Origin: Anaeramoeba flamelloides
Lineage: Eukaryota; Metamonada; Anaeramoebidae
Length of the DNA stretch: 64,000 nucleotides
Assembly (NCBI GenBank): GCA_027625915.1
Contig: JANTQA010000051.1
Location: forward strand, 930,501 to 994,500
Direction of reading: 5' to 3'
The position numbers and the translations under genes are program-made. Positions within the stretch are counted from its first letter, which is position 1, and each line of letters begins with the position of its first letter. Positions 14,848-25,790 of this stretch are shown one piece after another. Below the pieces are notes generated by a model. The model was not told the origin of the DNA. It was given only the letters and a program-made list of their open reading frames with translations, and did not search any database.

Positions 14848-15881
14848 AATCAAAAATCAAAAATAAAAAATCAATAGGGATATCATATTGTCATTTTCAT
14901 AATATAATACATCGGGATTTAAAATTAGAAAATTTATTATTGGATAGAAATTTAAATTTAAAAATTATTGATTTTGGGTTATCAAATTTCGAACAAAAGA
15001 ATCAATTATTAAAAACCTTTTGTGGGTCGCCAACGTATTCTGCACCTGAAATCTTAAGAAGAGAGCAATATTCCGGGTTTAAAACTGATGTATGGTCCAT
15101 GGGCGTCATTTTATATATTCTAGTTGTTGGGAAACCACCATTTATTTCCATGTCTGTAAAGGGTCTATTTGAAAAAATTGTCACAGGATCGTATATTCTA
15201 CCTAATTATTTATCAGAAGAACTTACGCATTTATTATCAATGATGCTTTGTGTTGATCGTATGAAAAGGATTTCTATTCAAGAGATGTTTACTCACAAAT
15301 GGGTCATTGGAGATCTGGGACCCATCGAAACACAAGACATTGAATCACAATGTATCACCCCAATGGTGGATCCATTGATTGTGTTAAAAATCACAGAAAT
15401 GGGCCACAATTTTGAAACCGTAATGGATGATTTAGAAAATAATAAAGAATCAAAATATAGAGCTACTTACAATATTTATTTGAAAATGTCGAAAGAAGGT
15501 ACACTTAAAATGAATGAAAGAATTTTCTTGGTACTCTCAAAAAAGAAAAAAAACAGGAAAAAGAAAAAGAAAAAGAAATTAAAAATTAAAAAAATAAGAA
15601 GCCCTAGAAGTGCAAAAGGTCAAAGGGGTTATTTAAATAAAAATATGAATAAAAATCGAAAAAGAAACAAAATTAAATCAAATAAAAATTTAAATAATAA
15701 TCTTGATTCTATGTTGAATAAGATTGATGGTTTTAATCATAGTCATAATAATAATGGTAATGGAAATAAAAATGATAATAATAAGAAGAACGATAATAAG
15801 AATGGTGATAATAAGAATGATATTAATAATAATAATGATAATATTAATAAGAATATTAATAAGAATAACAATAACAATAAC

Positions 15882-15960
<79 letters not shown>

Positions 15961-17243
15961 TCGGGTTACAATTAGAAAAAACAAAATTAAATAATCTAAT
16001 CCATTCAAATTATAATCAAAAGGAAAATGGATTTACGCATTTAAATAAAATGGGGGGTAAAAATAAAGATATTCACAATAATCAAAATATTGACCCTTAT
16101 TCAACGGATTCTGAAAGGGGGGTTGTTAATAATGATAATAAGAACAATAAAAATGAGAAGGAGAAAAAAGAAGATAATTTAAATACAAAGAACAAAATAA
16201 AATTAATTCCTTATGATGATGATTTATTCACAATGGGCAATGAACAAATTTTTTCGAATTGTTTGCCAACTGATATTTTGAAAAAAAAATTAGAAATAAA
16301 AGAAAATAATACAATGAAAAGATACAAAAAGGAAAAAAAAGAGAAAAGAGAAAAAATGAAAAAAAAATTAACAGGGAAATTAAAATTGGAAATCAAGGAT
16401 CATAAAAACAAAAGAAAAAAAAACAAAAAGGATGATAAAAATGTAATAAATAATGGGAAAAGTCTCAATAAATTAAAGAAAAGACAAAGGAAAGTGAGCA
16501 AGGTAAAGAAACAAAAGAGAGTCGATAAGAAAAATCAGATGAAGAATAAAGGGAAGAAAAATAATAAGATAAAATTAAAAGCTTCCAAATCAGCCAATCA
16601 TATTGGAATTTTATATAAGCTGTTTTCTGATACAAGCGAACAAAATAAAAATAATAAAAAAAAAAAATTCAAAATGAAAAGAGATTTAACATTTTCTTCA
16701 TTTTTAAGATTTACGCATAAAAGCCATTCAAAGCAAAATTATAACGCAAATCCAAATTCCTCGTCTTCTCTAATGTCCATTGAAGATGAGGAGATCAATC
16801 AATTCAAAGGCCCAATAAAGCCTAATTTAGTGACCATGAAATCACCAAAATTCCTTATGAAGCTATGCCAAAAGGTTTTGAACGATTTGCAAATTATTTG
16901 GAAGCATCGATCGAAATATTTATTGGAATGCTTAATTGACACACAAGATCAATTAACCCAAAATTTTTTAGAATCAGACAATTTTATAGAAAATGAATAT
17001 TATGATTCTGATGAAGAAGAGATTAAGAATAATTATTATGTCAATGATGACAAGGAGGCCGCGGTCGAGGATGAAGATGATGAAAATGTTGATTTTTTAA
17101 TTGAAGTTATAAAAATACCAAACCTTAAAAATGTAAAAACAGTGCGATTTAAAAGAATCCAGTCTTCAATGGAAATATACGCAGAATATTATGATTTAAT
17201 TACTGAAAAAATCGCAAAAAAAATTAACCCGAAAATGAAATAA
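5238..17243 (+). CDS. MARK/Par-1-like Ser/Thr protein kinase (3 exons)
   Basis: Exons 5238-5342, 5752-6007 and 14878-17243 join in frame to 908 residues. Introns are 5343-5751 (GTAACA..AAG, phase 0) and 6008-14877 (GTACGT..TAG, phase 1); the second junction rebuilds kinase subdomain VI as QG/ISYCH followed by HRDLKLEN. Seen: glycine loop G17xG19xxG22, VAIK with K39, alpha-C E59, HRD 132-134, DFG 152-154, T-loop TFCGSPTYSAPE with T167 at the site LKB1 phosphorylates in MARK/AMPK relatives, APE 176-178. Residues about 285-324 resemble the UBA domain (ITEMGHNFETVMDDL) and 858-908 the KA1 domain (VRFKRI core), the MARK/Par-1/KIN1 order. Between them lies about 500 residues of Lys/Asn-rich low complexity including a long Asn run near 450-480. 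Expected role: polarity or microtubule-associated signalling kinase, cytoplasmic or membrane-bound through KA1 (family knowledge). The first ATG at 5238 follows a T-rich leader. All catalytic residues are present. BRSK- or NUAK-type assignment is less likely given UBA plus KA1. Confidence 0.93.
6220..6420 (+). repeat. Short dispersed repeat (R10), copy 2
   Basis: AAATAAAAAGATCAATATTT, CATTCAGCTTTCCAAAAAAA and TTCCCAATTCTAAAAAGGC shared with the other copies. Confidence 0.4.
6780..7490 (+). repeat. Dispersed repeat (R9), copy 2, inside the kinase intron
   Basis: Collinear with 836-1530; ends ACGGTAAATGACTAGACGCT. Confidence 0.6.
7490..7880 (+). repeat. R7 repeat, partial copy 2
   Basis: Keeps the right half: TTTACTTTTCAATATCGATT, GAACAAGAAAAAAAAAAAAA, GCACTCA and TTTTTTTGATCAC. 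Confidence 0.45.
9470..10010 (+). repeat. R5 repeat, copy 1
   Basis: GAAATAAACTATTTTCCAGC start; GAAATCATTTTTTCACATTT, GTTATTCTAATG and TCTATTGGAATTTTATTTGA landmarks shared with 26465-27625 and 61408-61935. Confidence 0.65.
10550..11140 (+). repeat. R6 repeat, copy 1, inside the kinase intron
   Basis: Collinear with 23641-24230: CAAATTAAGTTTAATATTA, AATATGGAAAGG, AATTTGTTGAGATTA, ATCAGATAAAATC and AATACTTTTTTGAAGATT. Confidence 0.65.
12392..13730 (+). repeat. 1.3-kb dispersed element with TATCGTGATTT arrays, copy 1
   Basis: Shares with 42252-43486 the block AAAATCGCCATATTCAACTT, TTTATCGCGATAAAATTAAT and, at the right, TTTGATCTGATNCTTGAT-like and CCATCAACTATTATAT blocks. The last 240 bp hold about eight ATCGTGATTT/AATCACGATA units in both directions. 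Ends begin AGAG on each side. No coding frame. Confidence 0.75.
13950..14670. repeat. Chain of hairpin modules, site 1
   Basis: Starts CATAGAGTGTCGTCAAGTGT-CTAGG; followed by successive palindromic modules built from CTAGGTTTTCTTGGGTTTTC / inverse, AAATAAACCGAAAATTTATT / inverse and TTCTGGAAAA / inverse. Interrupted by a TA microsatellite. Confidence 0.65.
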
Positions 17244-17739
17244 TCGAAAAACTTAAGGTTATGTTTATAATCTTTATTTTAAGATTTATCCCAATTTATT
17301 TATTTATTTTTTATTTAATTTTATTTTTGATTTTTGTTTGTCCATTTATAATTATTTTTTTTTTCATTTTTTGTTGAATTTATTTTTTATTTTATAACTT
17401 TTTTTTTTTTTTTTTGAAAAAAAAATGTTTATAAATTTAATATCATTTTGTAAAATACGTCTCGTCATTCATTTATTCGTTTTTTGTTATGTTTTTGTTT
17501 TTGTCCCTTTGCTTTATTTATAATAATCCATTTAATTTTGTTTTAGATCTTTTTTTAATTAATTTCAAAAAATAATATCAAAACATAAATTTTTTTTATT
17601 TTATTCAGATTGTTTTTTTTTTTTTGACTTTTCACTGTGAAAGAATTTTTAACTATTCATGAGTTGATTTGCTTTTTTTTCCGTTTTGAAGTTGTTTGGG
17701 TTTCTTCGGTTCCTCCCATCTCTTTGTTTTTTTTTTTTT
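17244..17739. other. 3' flank of the kinase gene
   Basis: Poly-T-rich, no clear feature. Confidence 0.5.
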
Positions 17740-17900
17740 TTTTTTTTAAGTTTATGGTACAAGGAATAAAAAATCATTCGACGAATTGGCAAAACTGGTT
17801 CATGATTAGATTTTTTAAACTAAATGAACTGGTCCTAATTCAACTAAAGTGATCCAATGTCAACTTGTGCAATTTGAAACAGATTGAAGTGAAACGTATC
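17740..17900 (+). repeat. R12 repeat, copy 1
   Basis: After a poly-T run: AATAAAAAATCATT, TGGTTCATGATTAGAT and ATGAACTGGTCCT; matches 51960-52145. Confidence 0.45.
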
Positions 17901-18129
17901 AAACTTTCTATATTATGTGTCTATTTGGAATTAGGGATGTGTGAGGGTTGTAGGTTAGTCAGCATCTTATTAGGGTATTTTGGCAAAAACAAAATTTTGT
18001 GAACTTGTTAAAAACAAAATAAAACTTGCAAAAAAAAAATTATATTCTTAAAAAAAGATCACTTATTAAGAAGAATGTTATATAGAAAAATCAAATTTAA
18101 ATCTACATAAAATAACCTAAAATCTTTTT

Positions 18130-20194
18130 CAGTCAAAGTGGCTCAGTTATATTGAAGAAATAACCCATACTCTATAAGTTTAATTCATTATTCTTCTTAA
18201 ACTAAAATTTCAATTTTTGTATCAAAATCATTTTTTCTCATTTTGTAAATTTTTTTTTTTTTTTTTTTTTATTATTTGATTATATATTTATTTTTTTTTT
18301 TTTTTTGTATTTAAAAAACAAAAAAATAATACTTAAACTACAAAAACATTTTATCACAACACCATTTCATAAATTGTAAGTTACCTGAAATAATAAATTG
18401 TTATATAAACTCAATTTCACTCAAAGGTTCTGAACCAAAAATAAAAAAGTAACTTTATTTTTAAGAATCAACCAAACTTAGATTGTTTAGAAATACGAGA
18501 AATAATAAACTTCATTTTAGAGTCAAAAATCATAAAAGAAAAGCCTGAAATAACAATATATTTCTTAAAATAAAATTTTTAAAAAATTTTTAGGAACAAT
18601 TTCATTGGATGGTCTCGTGCAAAATTCTTAATTTTTTTAGGAAATTAAAATTGTTTACAATAAGATTTTTAACTTGTAAATGTATGAATTTTAAAAGAAC
18701 ATAGAAAATCCTCAATTTTCTTAATTTTAATTTGGATTTAAAATATTTTTTTTTTTCAAATTTAATTTTTAAAAAAATAAATAAAAAAAAAGTAAAAAGC
18801 AAAATACAAAAAAAAAAAAAATTTACAAAATGAGAAAAAATGATTTTGATCTAAAAAAGGAATTTTTCATTTGAGAAGAATAATAAATTAACTTATAGAA
18901 TGTGTTCTATTTCTTCAATAAAACTAGGACCCTTTGACTGAAAACAATTATATAAGATCCATTTCACTCAGAGTGTCCCAACCAAAAATGAAAAAGTAAC
19001 TTTATTTATTAAGAATCAACTAAACTTTGATTGTTTCGAAATACAAGAAATAATAAACTTTATATTAGAGTTAATAATCATAAAAGGAATGTCTGAACAA
19101 ACCATAAATTTCAAAAAAAAAAAAAAATGTTAAAAAATTTTTGTCCCTTTTCATTGGAATTTCCCGTACAATTTTTCTAAATTTCTTTAGGGAAATAAAA
19201 TTGTTGATTAAGATTTTTCAACTTGTTAATATATCAAATTTAAAATAACATATAACACCTAACTTTTCTTAATGTTAATTTTGATTTAAAATATTTTTTT
19301 TTCAAATTAATTGTTAAAAAAAATAAAAAAAGTAAAAAAAAAACAAAAAAAGATTTTGCAAAATGAGAAAAAATGATTTTAATCTAAAAATTGAAATTTT
19401 AGTTTGAGAAGAATAATGAATTAAACTCCTTGAATGTATTCTATGTCTTCAATAAAACTGGGCCCCTTTGACTGAAAAAGAGTTTATAAATCATTTAGTA
19501 TTCAAGAACAGCAAATAAGAAAAGCTTTATTTGTAATTCACTTTTAAATCATTCTAAATATAAAAAACTCCCATAAAAGCCATTTCACTCAAATTTCTCC
19601 AGCCAAAAATAAAAAATTACCTTTTTTTATAAGAATCAAACAAACCAAAATTGTTTAGTAATAAGATAGAATAATAAAATCTATATTAGAGTTAATAATC
19701 ATAAAAGAAAAGTCCAAACAAACCATAAATTAAAAAAAAAAATGTTAAAAAAATTTTTTGAACTCATTGAATTCTCTCTTGCAAAATTCTCAATTTTTAG
19801 AAAATTAAAAATGTTGAGAATAAGATTTTTAAATGTATAAATGCGATTTTAAAAGAAAATACAAAGTCACTAATTGTTTAATTTTAATTTGGAGTGAAAA
19901 CCCCTTTGTTTCTTAATTTACTTTTTAGAAAAAAGACGAAAAGAAAAAAGATAAAAAAAAAAAAGAAACAACTAAAGAAAAAAATTAAATAAATTATAAA
20001 TTTAATCAAAAAACAAAAAAAGAAAGAACAAAGCAAAAAAAATGACTAGATAAGAAAAAAATTAAAAAAAAATTTACAAAAAATGAGAAAAAATTTTTTT
20101 GATCTAAAAATGGAAAATTTATTTTGAGTAGAATAATAGATTAAAATCATAGAATATGTTCTACTTCTTCAATAAAATTGGGTCCCTTTTACTA
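18130..20194. repeat. Array of three direct 530-720-bp units with an inverted arm at the left
   Basis: Left arm 18130-18252 begins CAGTCAAAGTGGCTCAGTTA and is the inverse of the right part of each unit. Units end at 18940, 19474 and 20194, each with TTCTTCAATAAAA then a form of CCCTTTGACTG. Each unit starts with the block CCAAAAATAAAAAAGTAAC and contains AATGAGAAAAAATGATTTT. Any unit plus the left arm forms a terminal-inverted-repeat element; the unit was amplified in place. Confidence 0.7.
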
Positions 20195-20843
20195 AAAAAG
20201 AGTTTATTTATTTCTCTTTTATTAAATTAATACCAAAAATTTTTTTAACAAATATAAATTGTAGGTTTTTAATTGAAATTTTTAATTCAGTTTGGTATTA
20301 TTAAGTGCTTTTAAAGAAAAATTCATTATTTTAAATACTCAAATAAAACCAAAACTAAATGAAAGTTTTCAATTCAAAGCCCACATATAACCTTTTTATT
20401 TATTATACTTCCTACCAAAAGTCTTGGTCTCGTTATTTTGGATTTCTATAGAAAAAAAAAAATTGAAAAAAGTACTATTTGAACTCTTGTTAAAACCGAG
20501 ACTGAATTCGAAGATCGATTTGAGAAGAATCAATCTAACATGTTGTATTACACATGACACAAGATAATCTTATTTCAAATTTCAGGGTTCATTAACCTTA
20601 ATAAAATAAATTTGTGTGTGTTATTTTATTCTTAATCGAAATTAGAAATTAAATGATGGGGAATAAAAATTTGGATCTAAATTTCAGAGTATATCATTAT
20701 TATAGTATAGATTTGAGAATATTTTCTTATTTGTTGGAAAAGTTTGATGATAAAAATAAAGTAAAGATGGATAATTTTGAAATCAAATAATTTTTTGGAA
20801 CATTTTAAATAACATTATTAAGAAATCTTAATTATGACAGTAT
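20195..20843. other. Gene-free stretch before tRNA-Ala
   Basis: Nothing recognised. Confidence 0.5.
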
Positions 20844-20914
20844 GGGTAAATAGCGAAGTGGTATCGCGTCTCATTCGCATTGAGGAGGCCCGGGGTTCGA
20901 TTCTCCGTTTATCC
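20844..20914 (+). tRNA. tRNA-Ala (anticodon CGC)
   Basis: A 71-nt cloverleaf folds completely: acceptor stem GGGTAAA/TTTATCC containing the G3-U70 wobble that marks tRNA-Ala; D arm GCG/CGC with GG in the loop; anticodon stem TCTCA/TGAGG with loop TTCGCAT (anticodon 20876-20878, CGC, reading GCG); T arm CGGGG/CTCCG with loop TTCGATT. Internal promoters are visible: A box TAGCGAAGTGG at 20851-20861 and B box GGTTCGATTCT at 20894-20904. No intron, CCA not encoded. It is an island of normal GC content in very AT-rich DNA. Confidence 0.95.
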
Positions 20915-20916
20915 AA

Positions 20917-20925
20917 TTTTTTTTT
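20917..20925 (+). terminator. Poly-T Pol III terminator of tRNA-Ala
   Basis: A run of T immediately after the tRNA discriminator region, the usual RNA polymerase III stop. Confidence 0.8.
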
Positions 20926-21204
20926 GCCTTATTGAGCAATACAATCTGGACTCTAACTGTTTGATTTTCGGGAAGAAATCCAATATTAATAATAGGATTT
21001 TTTTTTTTTTAAAAGGAAATAAATTACATTTCCAACAATTTTGTTCGACTTTTTAATTGCGAATATTTCCAAAAACAAAATATTTTTAAATTTTAAAGGA
21101 AAGTCTCAAACTCAATTTCAAATTTTTATATTTCCTTGTTTAGTTATTTGAAATCAACTTAACCAAATTGTTTCAACTGATCTTTCTATTTTTTACTGTT
21201 TTTG

Positions 21205-21622
21205 TTGATGTTTATTTTTCTTTTAATATTTTTGTTTCCTTTTTGCTTACTTCCTTCTACTTTTTACCAAGTTTACTTTTTATGTCTACCCTATCCTAAA
21301 GAAGTGGCAACAATTATAACACGTCTTCTTTCCATGTTATACAAATACATGATTTTAAAACAGTGAAAGTCTCTAATATTCTTTCGAAATATTTGCAAGA
21401 AAGAATTGTGGGAATCTGTCGAAACAACACTACATCCACACAAGGCTTAATAACAGAAGGAAGACCAGCCCCGGGGACTAACTCAAGAATTGATTTACAA
21501 CAAACACCTTTAAACTTTTTGGATGCTTGTCCTTCTCAAATTGAGCACATTGTGAGAATTGAATTACAAACACAGTTACCACACTGTTGTCCAAAGAGTC
21601 GATGTAGAAAAGATTAATCCAT
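21205..21622 (-). pseudogene. Truncated, decayed copy of the EFM7-like methyltransferase gene
   Basis: The reverse complement aligns along its length with the intact fusion gene at 49802-51280, covering about residues 38-165. Shared stretches include CTCACAATGTGCTCAATTT, GGGCTGGTCTTCCTTCTGTT and GTTGTTTCGACAGATT, and the similarity runs on into the start of the lysine-rich insert (AAAAAGGAAACAAAAA). By eye identity is around 80%. It carries an in-frame TGA where the parent has TTA (Leu59), a 1-nt loss after the PSVI codons, and a changed SAM-binding loop (ELGAGAG has become ELVPGAG). The 5' part of the gene is missing; a dispersed repeat begins at about 21618 exactly where similarity ends. 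The Nudix half is absent. The host gene sits about 28 kb away. Its opposite strand carries an 84-codon open frame that is a by-product. Confidence 0.85.
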
Positions 21623-22265
21623 GTTTCAAAATAAAAGGCTATGTGTTTTTTTTTTTATGAAAGAACTATACATTAGTCGATCACAAAAACCTGCAATAAA
21701 CCATAAAGTAAAGATGATAGTGTTTTCTTAATGTTCTATGATTCAAGGAGAAATTCTAAAAATGAAAGCTCAAATTGTAAAATTTAACTTCAAAAAATAA
21801 AGTTAAATTTCAAAGAAAATTTTTATCATCAAAACAAAAAAACAAATGAAAATTACGAAAAAATTTTGAATATTATGGACAATTTTGAACAAATTGCATG
21901 AATAATTTAAATAAAACTGAAAAGATCAAGACCTTTACTTTCAAAATTAATTTGAACTTCGATATAATATTGGGTCGTGAATCAAATGCTGTATTGGAAC
22001 AAGAAGAAAAAAAAGTACGTATTACTGGTATTTGAATTTACAACAATAAATATTTTCACTTCATTTCAAATAACCTTTTTCAAATAGATCCAAATAAGGC
22101 ATCCTACTTCTTTGGGAACTTAATTTAGGAAAGAAAAATCTAGAAAAGGAAGTGAAAATTTTTTTCCATTTTTTATTCAAATACCAATATATCTTGAAAC
22201 AAGGGTTTTAGACTTTGGGAATGTATTATTTTGATCACTTTACACTTGTAGTTTTGGGTAATTAA
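21618..22265 (+). repeat. R7 repeat, copy 3
   Basis: Begins CCATGTTTCAAAATAAAAGG at the break of the methyltransferase pseudogene; ends near TATTATTTTGATCACTT. Confidence 0.6.
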
Positions 22266-23640
22266 AATTCTTTTTCCATTTATGAAAATCTCGATGCTAC
22301 ATTTTGTTAAATAACCTCTGTTGTAGTTTTAATATGTGTTTTTGAATATTATTTGTGTTATTTTTTGAAATAACTGTTGGTTTTTTTTTTTTTTAGGCGT
22401 TTATTTTTTTTAATAACTGTTGTTTTTGTTTTTTATTTTGTGTTTCAATAAAAAAATACAGTCCATCCAACTATACTTTCAAATCAAACAATATGTACAC
22501 TAGATCATATTATCCAAGTATTTTTCTATAACCTTCAAGTCCAATCTCCTGATAAAAGATATCTAATTCAACCAAATTTCAAGCAAAATAACAAAATTCA
22601 CAACAAATAAATATTTCAATTTGAATAAATACAAAAAAAATCAATAAATAGGATAAAAAGAGTTTCTAAAAAACTTTTTTACTGATATTTCCACATTTAA
22701 CAAAATGAGATATCAATTTTTCAAAGTTTTTTGAAATTGAAACCAAAAAAAATTCATTTCATTTTCCTTTTTTCCTTTAACCTATTTTCTTCAAATCATA
22801 TTTTGTAATCGGTTGACTTTATTTATTTGTTTTCATTCCTTTTTTTCCTTTATTGGATGAGATAAGTATTCAAAATGAAAGAATATTTCATAATGAATCA
22901 AAAATTAAATTATCCAATATTTTATCTGATTAAATTCTTCAAGAACATGGCCAACGAAAAAATTATATAAAAATCAATTCATTTTCAACAAGTTTAATAA
23001 TGAGAGGAAATTAAAACTCTAAAAAGACGAATTTTCATTGATTAGTACGAGATCTTTCAATTTTTCAATCAAAATAGAAGAAAAAGTATATTAGGAAAAC
23101 TTTGTCTAAAAAATTTCTTTTATTACTGTGAAAATGACAATATTATCAACAAGACAGACTCCCTTTTTATAATTAAACATATTCTTGAAAACTTTTCATT
23201 TCAACAACAGACGAAAAAAGAAAACAACTGAAAAAAGTTGGAAAACAACACTTAAAAACACATTTTTCTGGACAACAACAGCAAAATTTAAAAAAAAATA
23301 TTTAAATAAGTCAACACGGGTTATTTAACATACTGTATACTTTTAAGGGGAATTTAAACCCAAAAAAATCTTTAATAAATTACTGAACAAAATCCAAAAT
23401 AATTTTACCAATACTTGAAATTTCAAAACGAAAGAAAAATCTGATTACTAAAAGAGTAATCTTGCTTTTAATATGATTTTCCAAAATGAAATTTGTGTTT
23501 TTAAAAATTTTGATCCATTTTCCTCATTTTTGAAAATTTCAAACCTCAACATATTTCTGTATTATTTTAAAAAATATATTCTTTTCTCAAAAGAAAAAAA
23601 TCTTTTTGTTTTTAAAGGACTTGTACACAAATACAATTTA
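22266..23640. other. Gene-free stretch
   Basis: Frame at 23473-23718 is low-complexity F/K/I and partly within the start of a repeat; nothing else. Confidence 0.5.
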
Positions 23641-24230
23641 GGTATTTTCCAAAAAAGTGTGGCATTTTTTTTTTTACCTTTCCTAAAAAATATCTTTGTT
23701 AGGGAAGGTATTCATTAAAATAACGATATCAAATTAAGTTTAATATTACTTCTGATTGAATCAATAACTCTGGTATTTATTTCAAAATATTTTCCATGAA
23801 ATATTTCCTAAAAATGAAAGTAAAAAAAATAACACTTTTTTTTGAAAACAAGATACGACCAATTTCAAGAAAAAACTGAAAATATGGAAAGGACACAAAT
23901 AGTTTTTTAAATCATCAAATAAAGTTGTATTTATATATATATTCTATTTGTAAATTTGTTGAGATTACACACCTTATGAAAACATTTTTTTTGATCAAAA
24001 AGAAAATAATTAGGAACAATTTTGACCTCAAAAATTTCAGATAAAATCGGGATCATAAAATTTACGATCTTTTATTTATGCAGTACAATACTAAGAAACA
24101 AATTCAATTATTACCAAGAATCTTTAAATAGTTTTTAATGATTTTGTATATTTAAATACTTTTTTGAAGATTTAGTTTAATAAATATATTACAAGTCAAA
24201 TTTGACCCTCTTTTTTTGAAATAGCTTATA
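23641..24230 (+). repeat. R6 repeat, copy 2
   Basis: Same order of landmarks as 10550-11140, same orientation. Confidence 0.65.
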
Positions 24231-24679
24231 AAAATAAAACATACAAAGTTTTGGATAGAACTCAGTATTGAAAAAACTACTTTAATTGCAAAAAAAATTA
24301 CAATAATTATTTTAGACCAGAAAAAAATATAATTTCTTGATTCAAAAAAACATTCCAAATCCATTTTTTCTTTTTGTTTAATGTAAAAAATACAAGAAAA
24401 AAAGCCTAACAATCCAATTTAAATTTCTCGCAAAATATTTATTAAAAACTGGATAATTCAACTTTGACATAAAGAAATAGTTTTTAATAAATTCATTTTT
24501 AATCTATAATTAATAACCCAATCTTAATTATTTCAAATAGGGTTGGTAATAACCCAAAGATTAAACACCTTAATAAACTTTAGTATTTATTTCTCAATTT
24601 ATTATCCTTTTCAAACAAATAAAATTATTCTCAAAAAATTGATAATTCAATAAGAAAAAAAATAATAACTGCCCTATTA

Positions 24680-24915
24680 AAAAAAGTTTTTTATAACATG
24701 TTATAAACGTGTTGTAAAGATGTTATAAACGTTTCAAACTATAATAAAATTTTATCATAACAACTTTTATAACATAAATATTTGTTCTTAAATGTGTTAT
24801 ATTATTAGTAACATGTTATAAACCTGTTATATACCATTTTTTTCAAAAAAATATATATAAAATCATCATTTAAAAGGAAATTTTTTTATAAAAATTTTAT
24901 ATAGATGTTATAAAA
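24680..24915. repeat. Cluster of TGTTATAA / TTATAACA motifs
   Basis: At least eight occurrences of TGTTATAA or its inverse in 235 bp, irregularly spaced, including ATAACATGTTATAAACGTGT. Confidence 0.5.
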
Positions 24916-25510
24916 AATGTTTTTTTATTAGGGTATCATCAAATCACTGCTTTAAATAATAGCAATACCTTGTTTCTAAACCCCTTATATTTGAAAAAAA
25001 AAAATGTTACATAATCATTTAAATTTCAAGAAATTAAATAAATATTATGAGTAATATGAAAAGATCTATTTTTTTTTAACTATAAAGAAAATTTTGAAAT
25101 CCGATTCTTATTCTTAAAAAAACAGAACTTTATAGATTCAACTCATCTATAAAGTTATAAATCAAAATTTAATAAAGAAGTCTATTTTATTTGATCTATA
25201 GTTGTTCAAATATAATGAACTCTTTATTAAAAAAAACTATGGTTGGGATCCAAAAAATCTACATAGATGGAAATAACATACAACCAGTTTAACACTTGTG
25301 TTCCCAAAAAAAACTTTTCAATGAAGTTTGAACTTTTTTATATTTTTTTTGACTCTCTTTCATTACTTTCATTTCTTTCTCTTTTTCGTGTCTTTGTTTA
25401 GAAATAATTTATTCTTTTCATTTTTTAAAGAAAATGGTTCTTATGGGCTGTAATATTACCAATATTAGAGTTAGGATAAAAAAAAACCTAAATAAAATTT
25501 TCGAGTTTCA
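24916..25510. other. Gene-free stretch
   Basis: Nothing recognised. Confidence 0.5.
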
Positions 25511-25522
25511 GGGGGGGGGGGG

Positions 25523-25790
25523 AGAGTATCTTCAAGTGCCTAGCTTTTTTTTTATTTAAGAAATTAAAAAAAAAAATTAGAAATTTTCTTTTTATTTCTC
25601 AAATTAAAAAAAAACTGAAGGCGGTTTTCTAGAATTCAAAAGAATAAAGAAAAAATAAAAGATTTTACTCAATTCTTTTAAATTCTTGAAAACCTAAGGG
25701 TGTTTTTTTTTTTGATTTGAGGAATGAACCAAAAATTTATTTAATTTTCAGTTTATTTCTGAAATTAAAAAAAAAACCTAACTGCAAACA
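25523..25790. repeat. Chain of hairpin modules, site 2
   Basis: Prefix GAGAGTATCTTCAAGTGCCT, then modules with TTTCTAGAATTCAAAAGAAT / TTTTAAATTCTTGAAAACCT and ATTTATTTAATTTTCAGTTT pairs. A run of 12 G (25511-25522) sits just before it. Confidence 0.65.

Larger units (their letters stand above)
6008..14877 (+). other. 8.87-kb second intron of the kinase gene, filled with repeats
   Basis: Bounded by donor GTACGT and acceptor TCAATAG; kinase subdomains are contiguous across it. The other two introns visible in the window are 409 and 187 bp. It contains repeats at 6220-6420, 6780-7490, 7490-7880, 9470-10010, 10550-11140, 12392-13730 and 13950-14670, a TA microsatellite at about 14357-14390 and an AAT microsatellite at about 14795-14842. 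I found no gene inside; the short ORFs at 6390-6692, 9537-9809 and 10590-10823 lie in repeat copies. 7880-9470 and 11140-12390 show nothing recognisable. Confidence 0.85.

Noticed and set aside
14940-14942. Start of the long kinase frame at a TTG
   Set aside because: It is an internal Leu codon; the conserved HRDLKLEN motif lies upstream in the same frame and the exon begins at 14878.
15724-15975. Poly-Ile and poly-Leu frames opposite or shifted to the Asn run
   Set aside because: By-products of the AAT repeat in the kinase gene.
21363-21617. 84-codon plus-strand frame with balanced composition
   Set aside because: It is the opposite strand of a decayed copy of the methyltransferase gene and lacks an ATG start.
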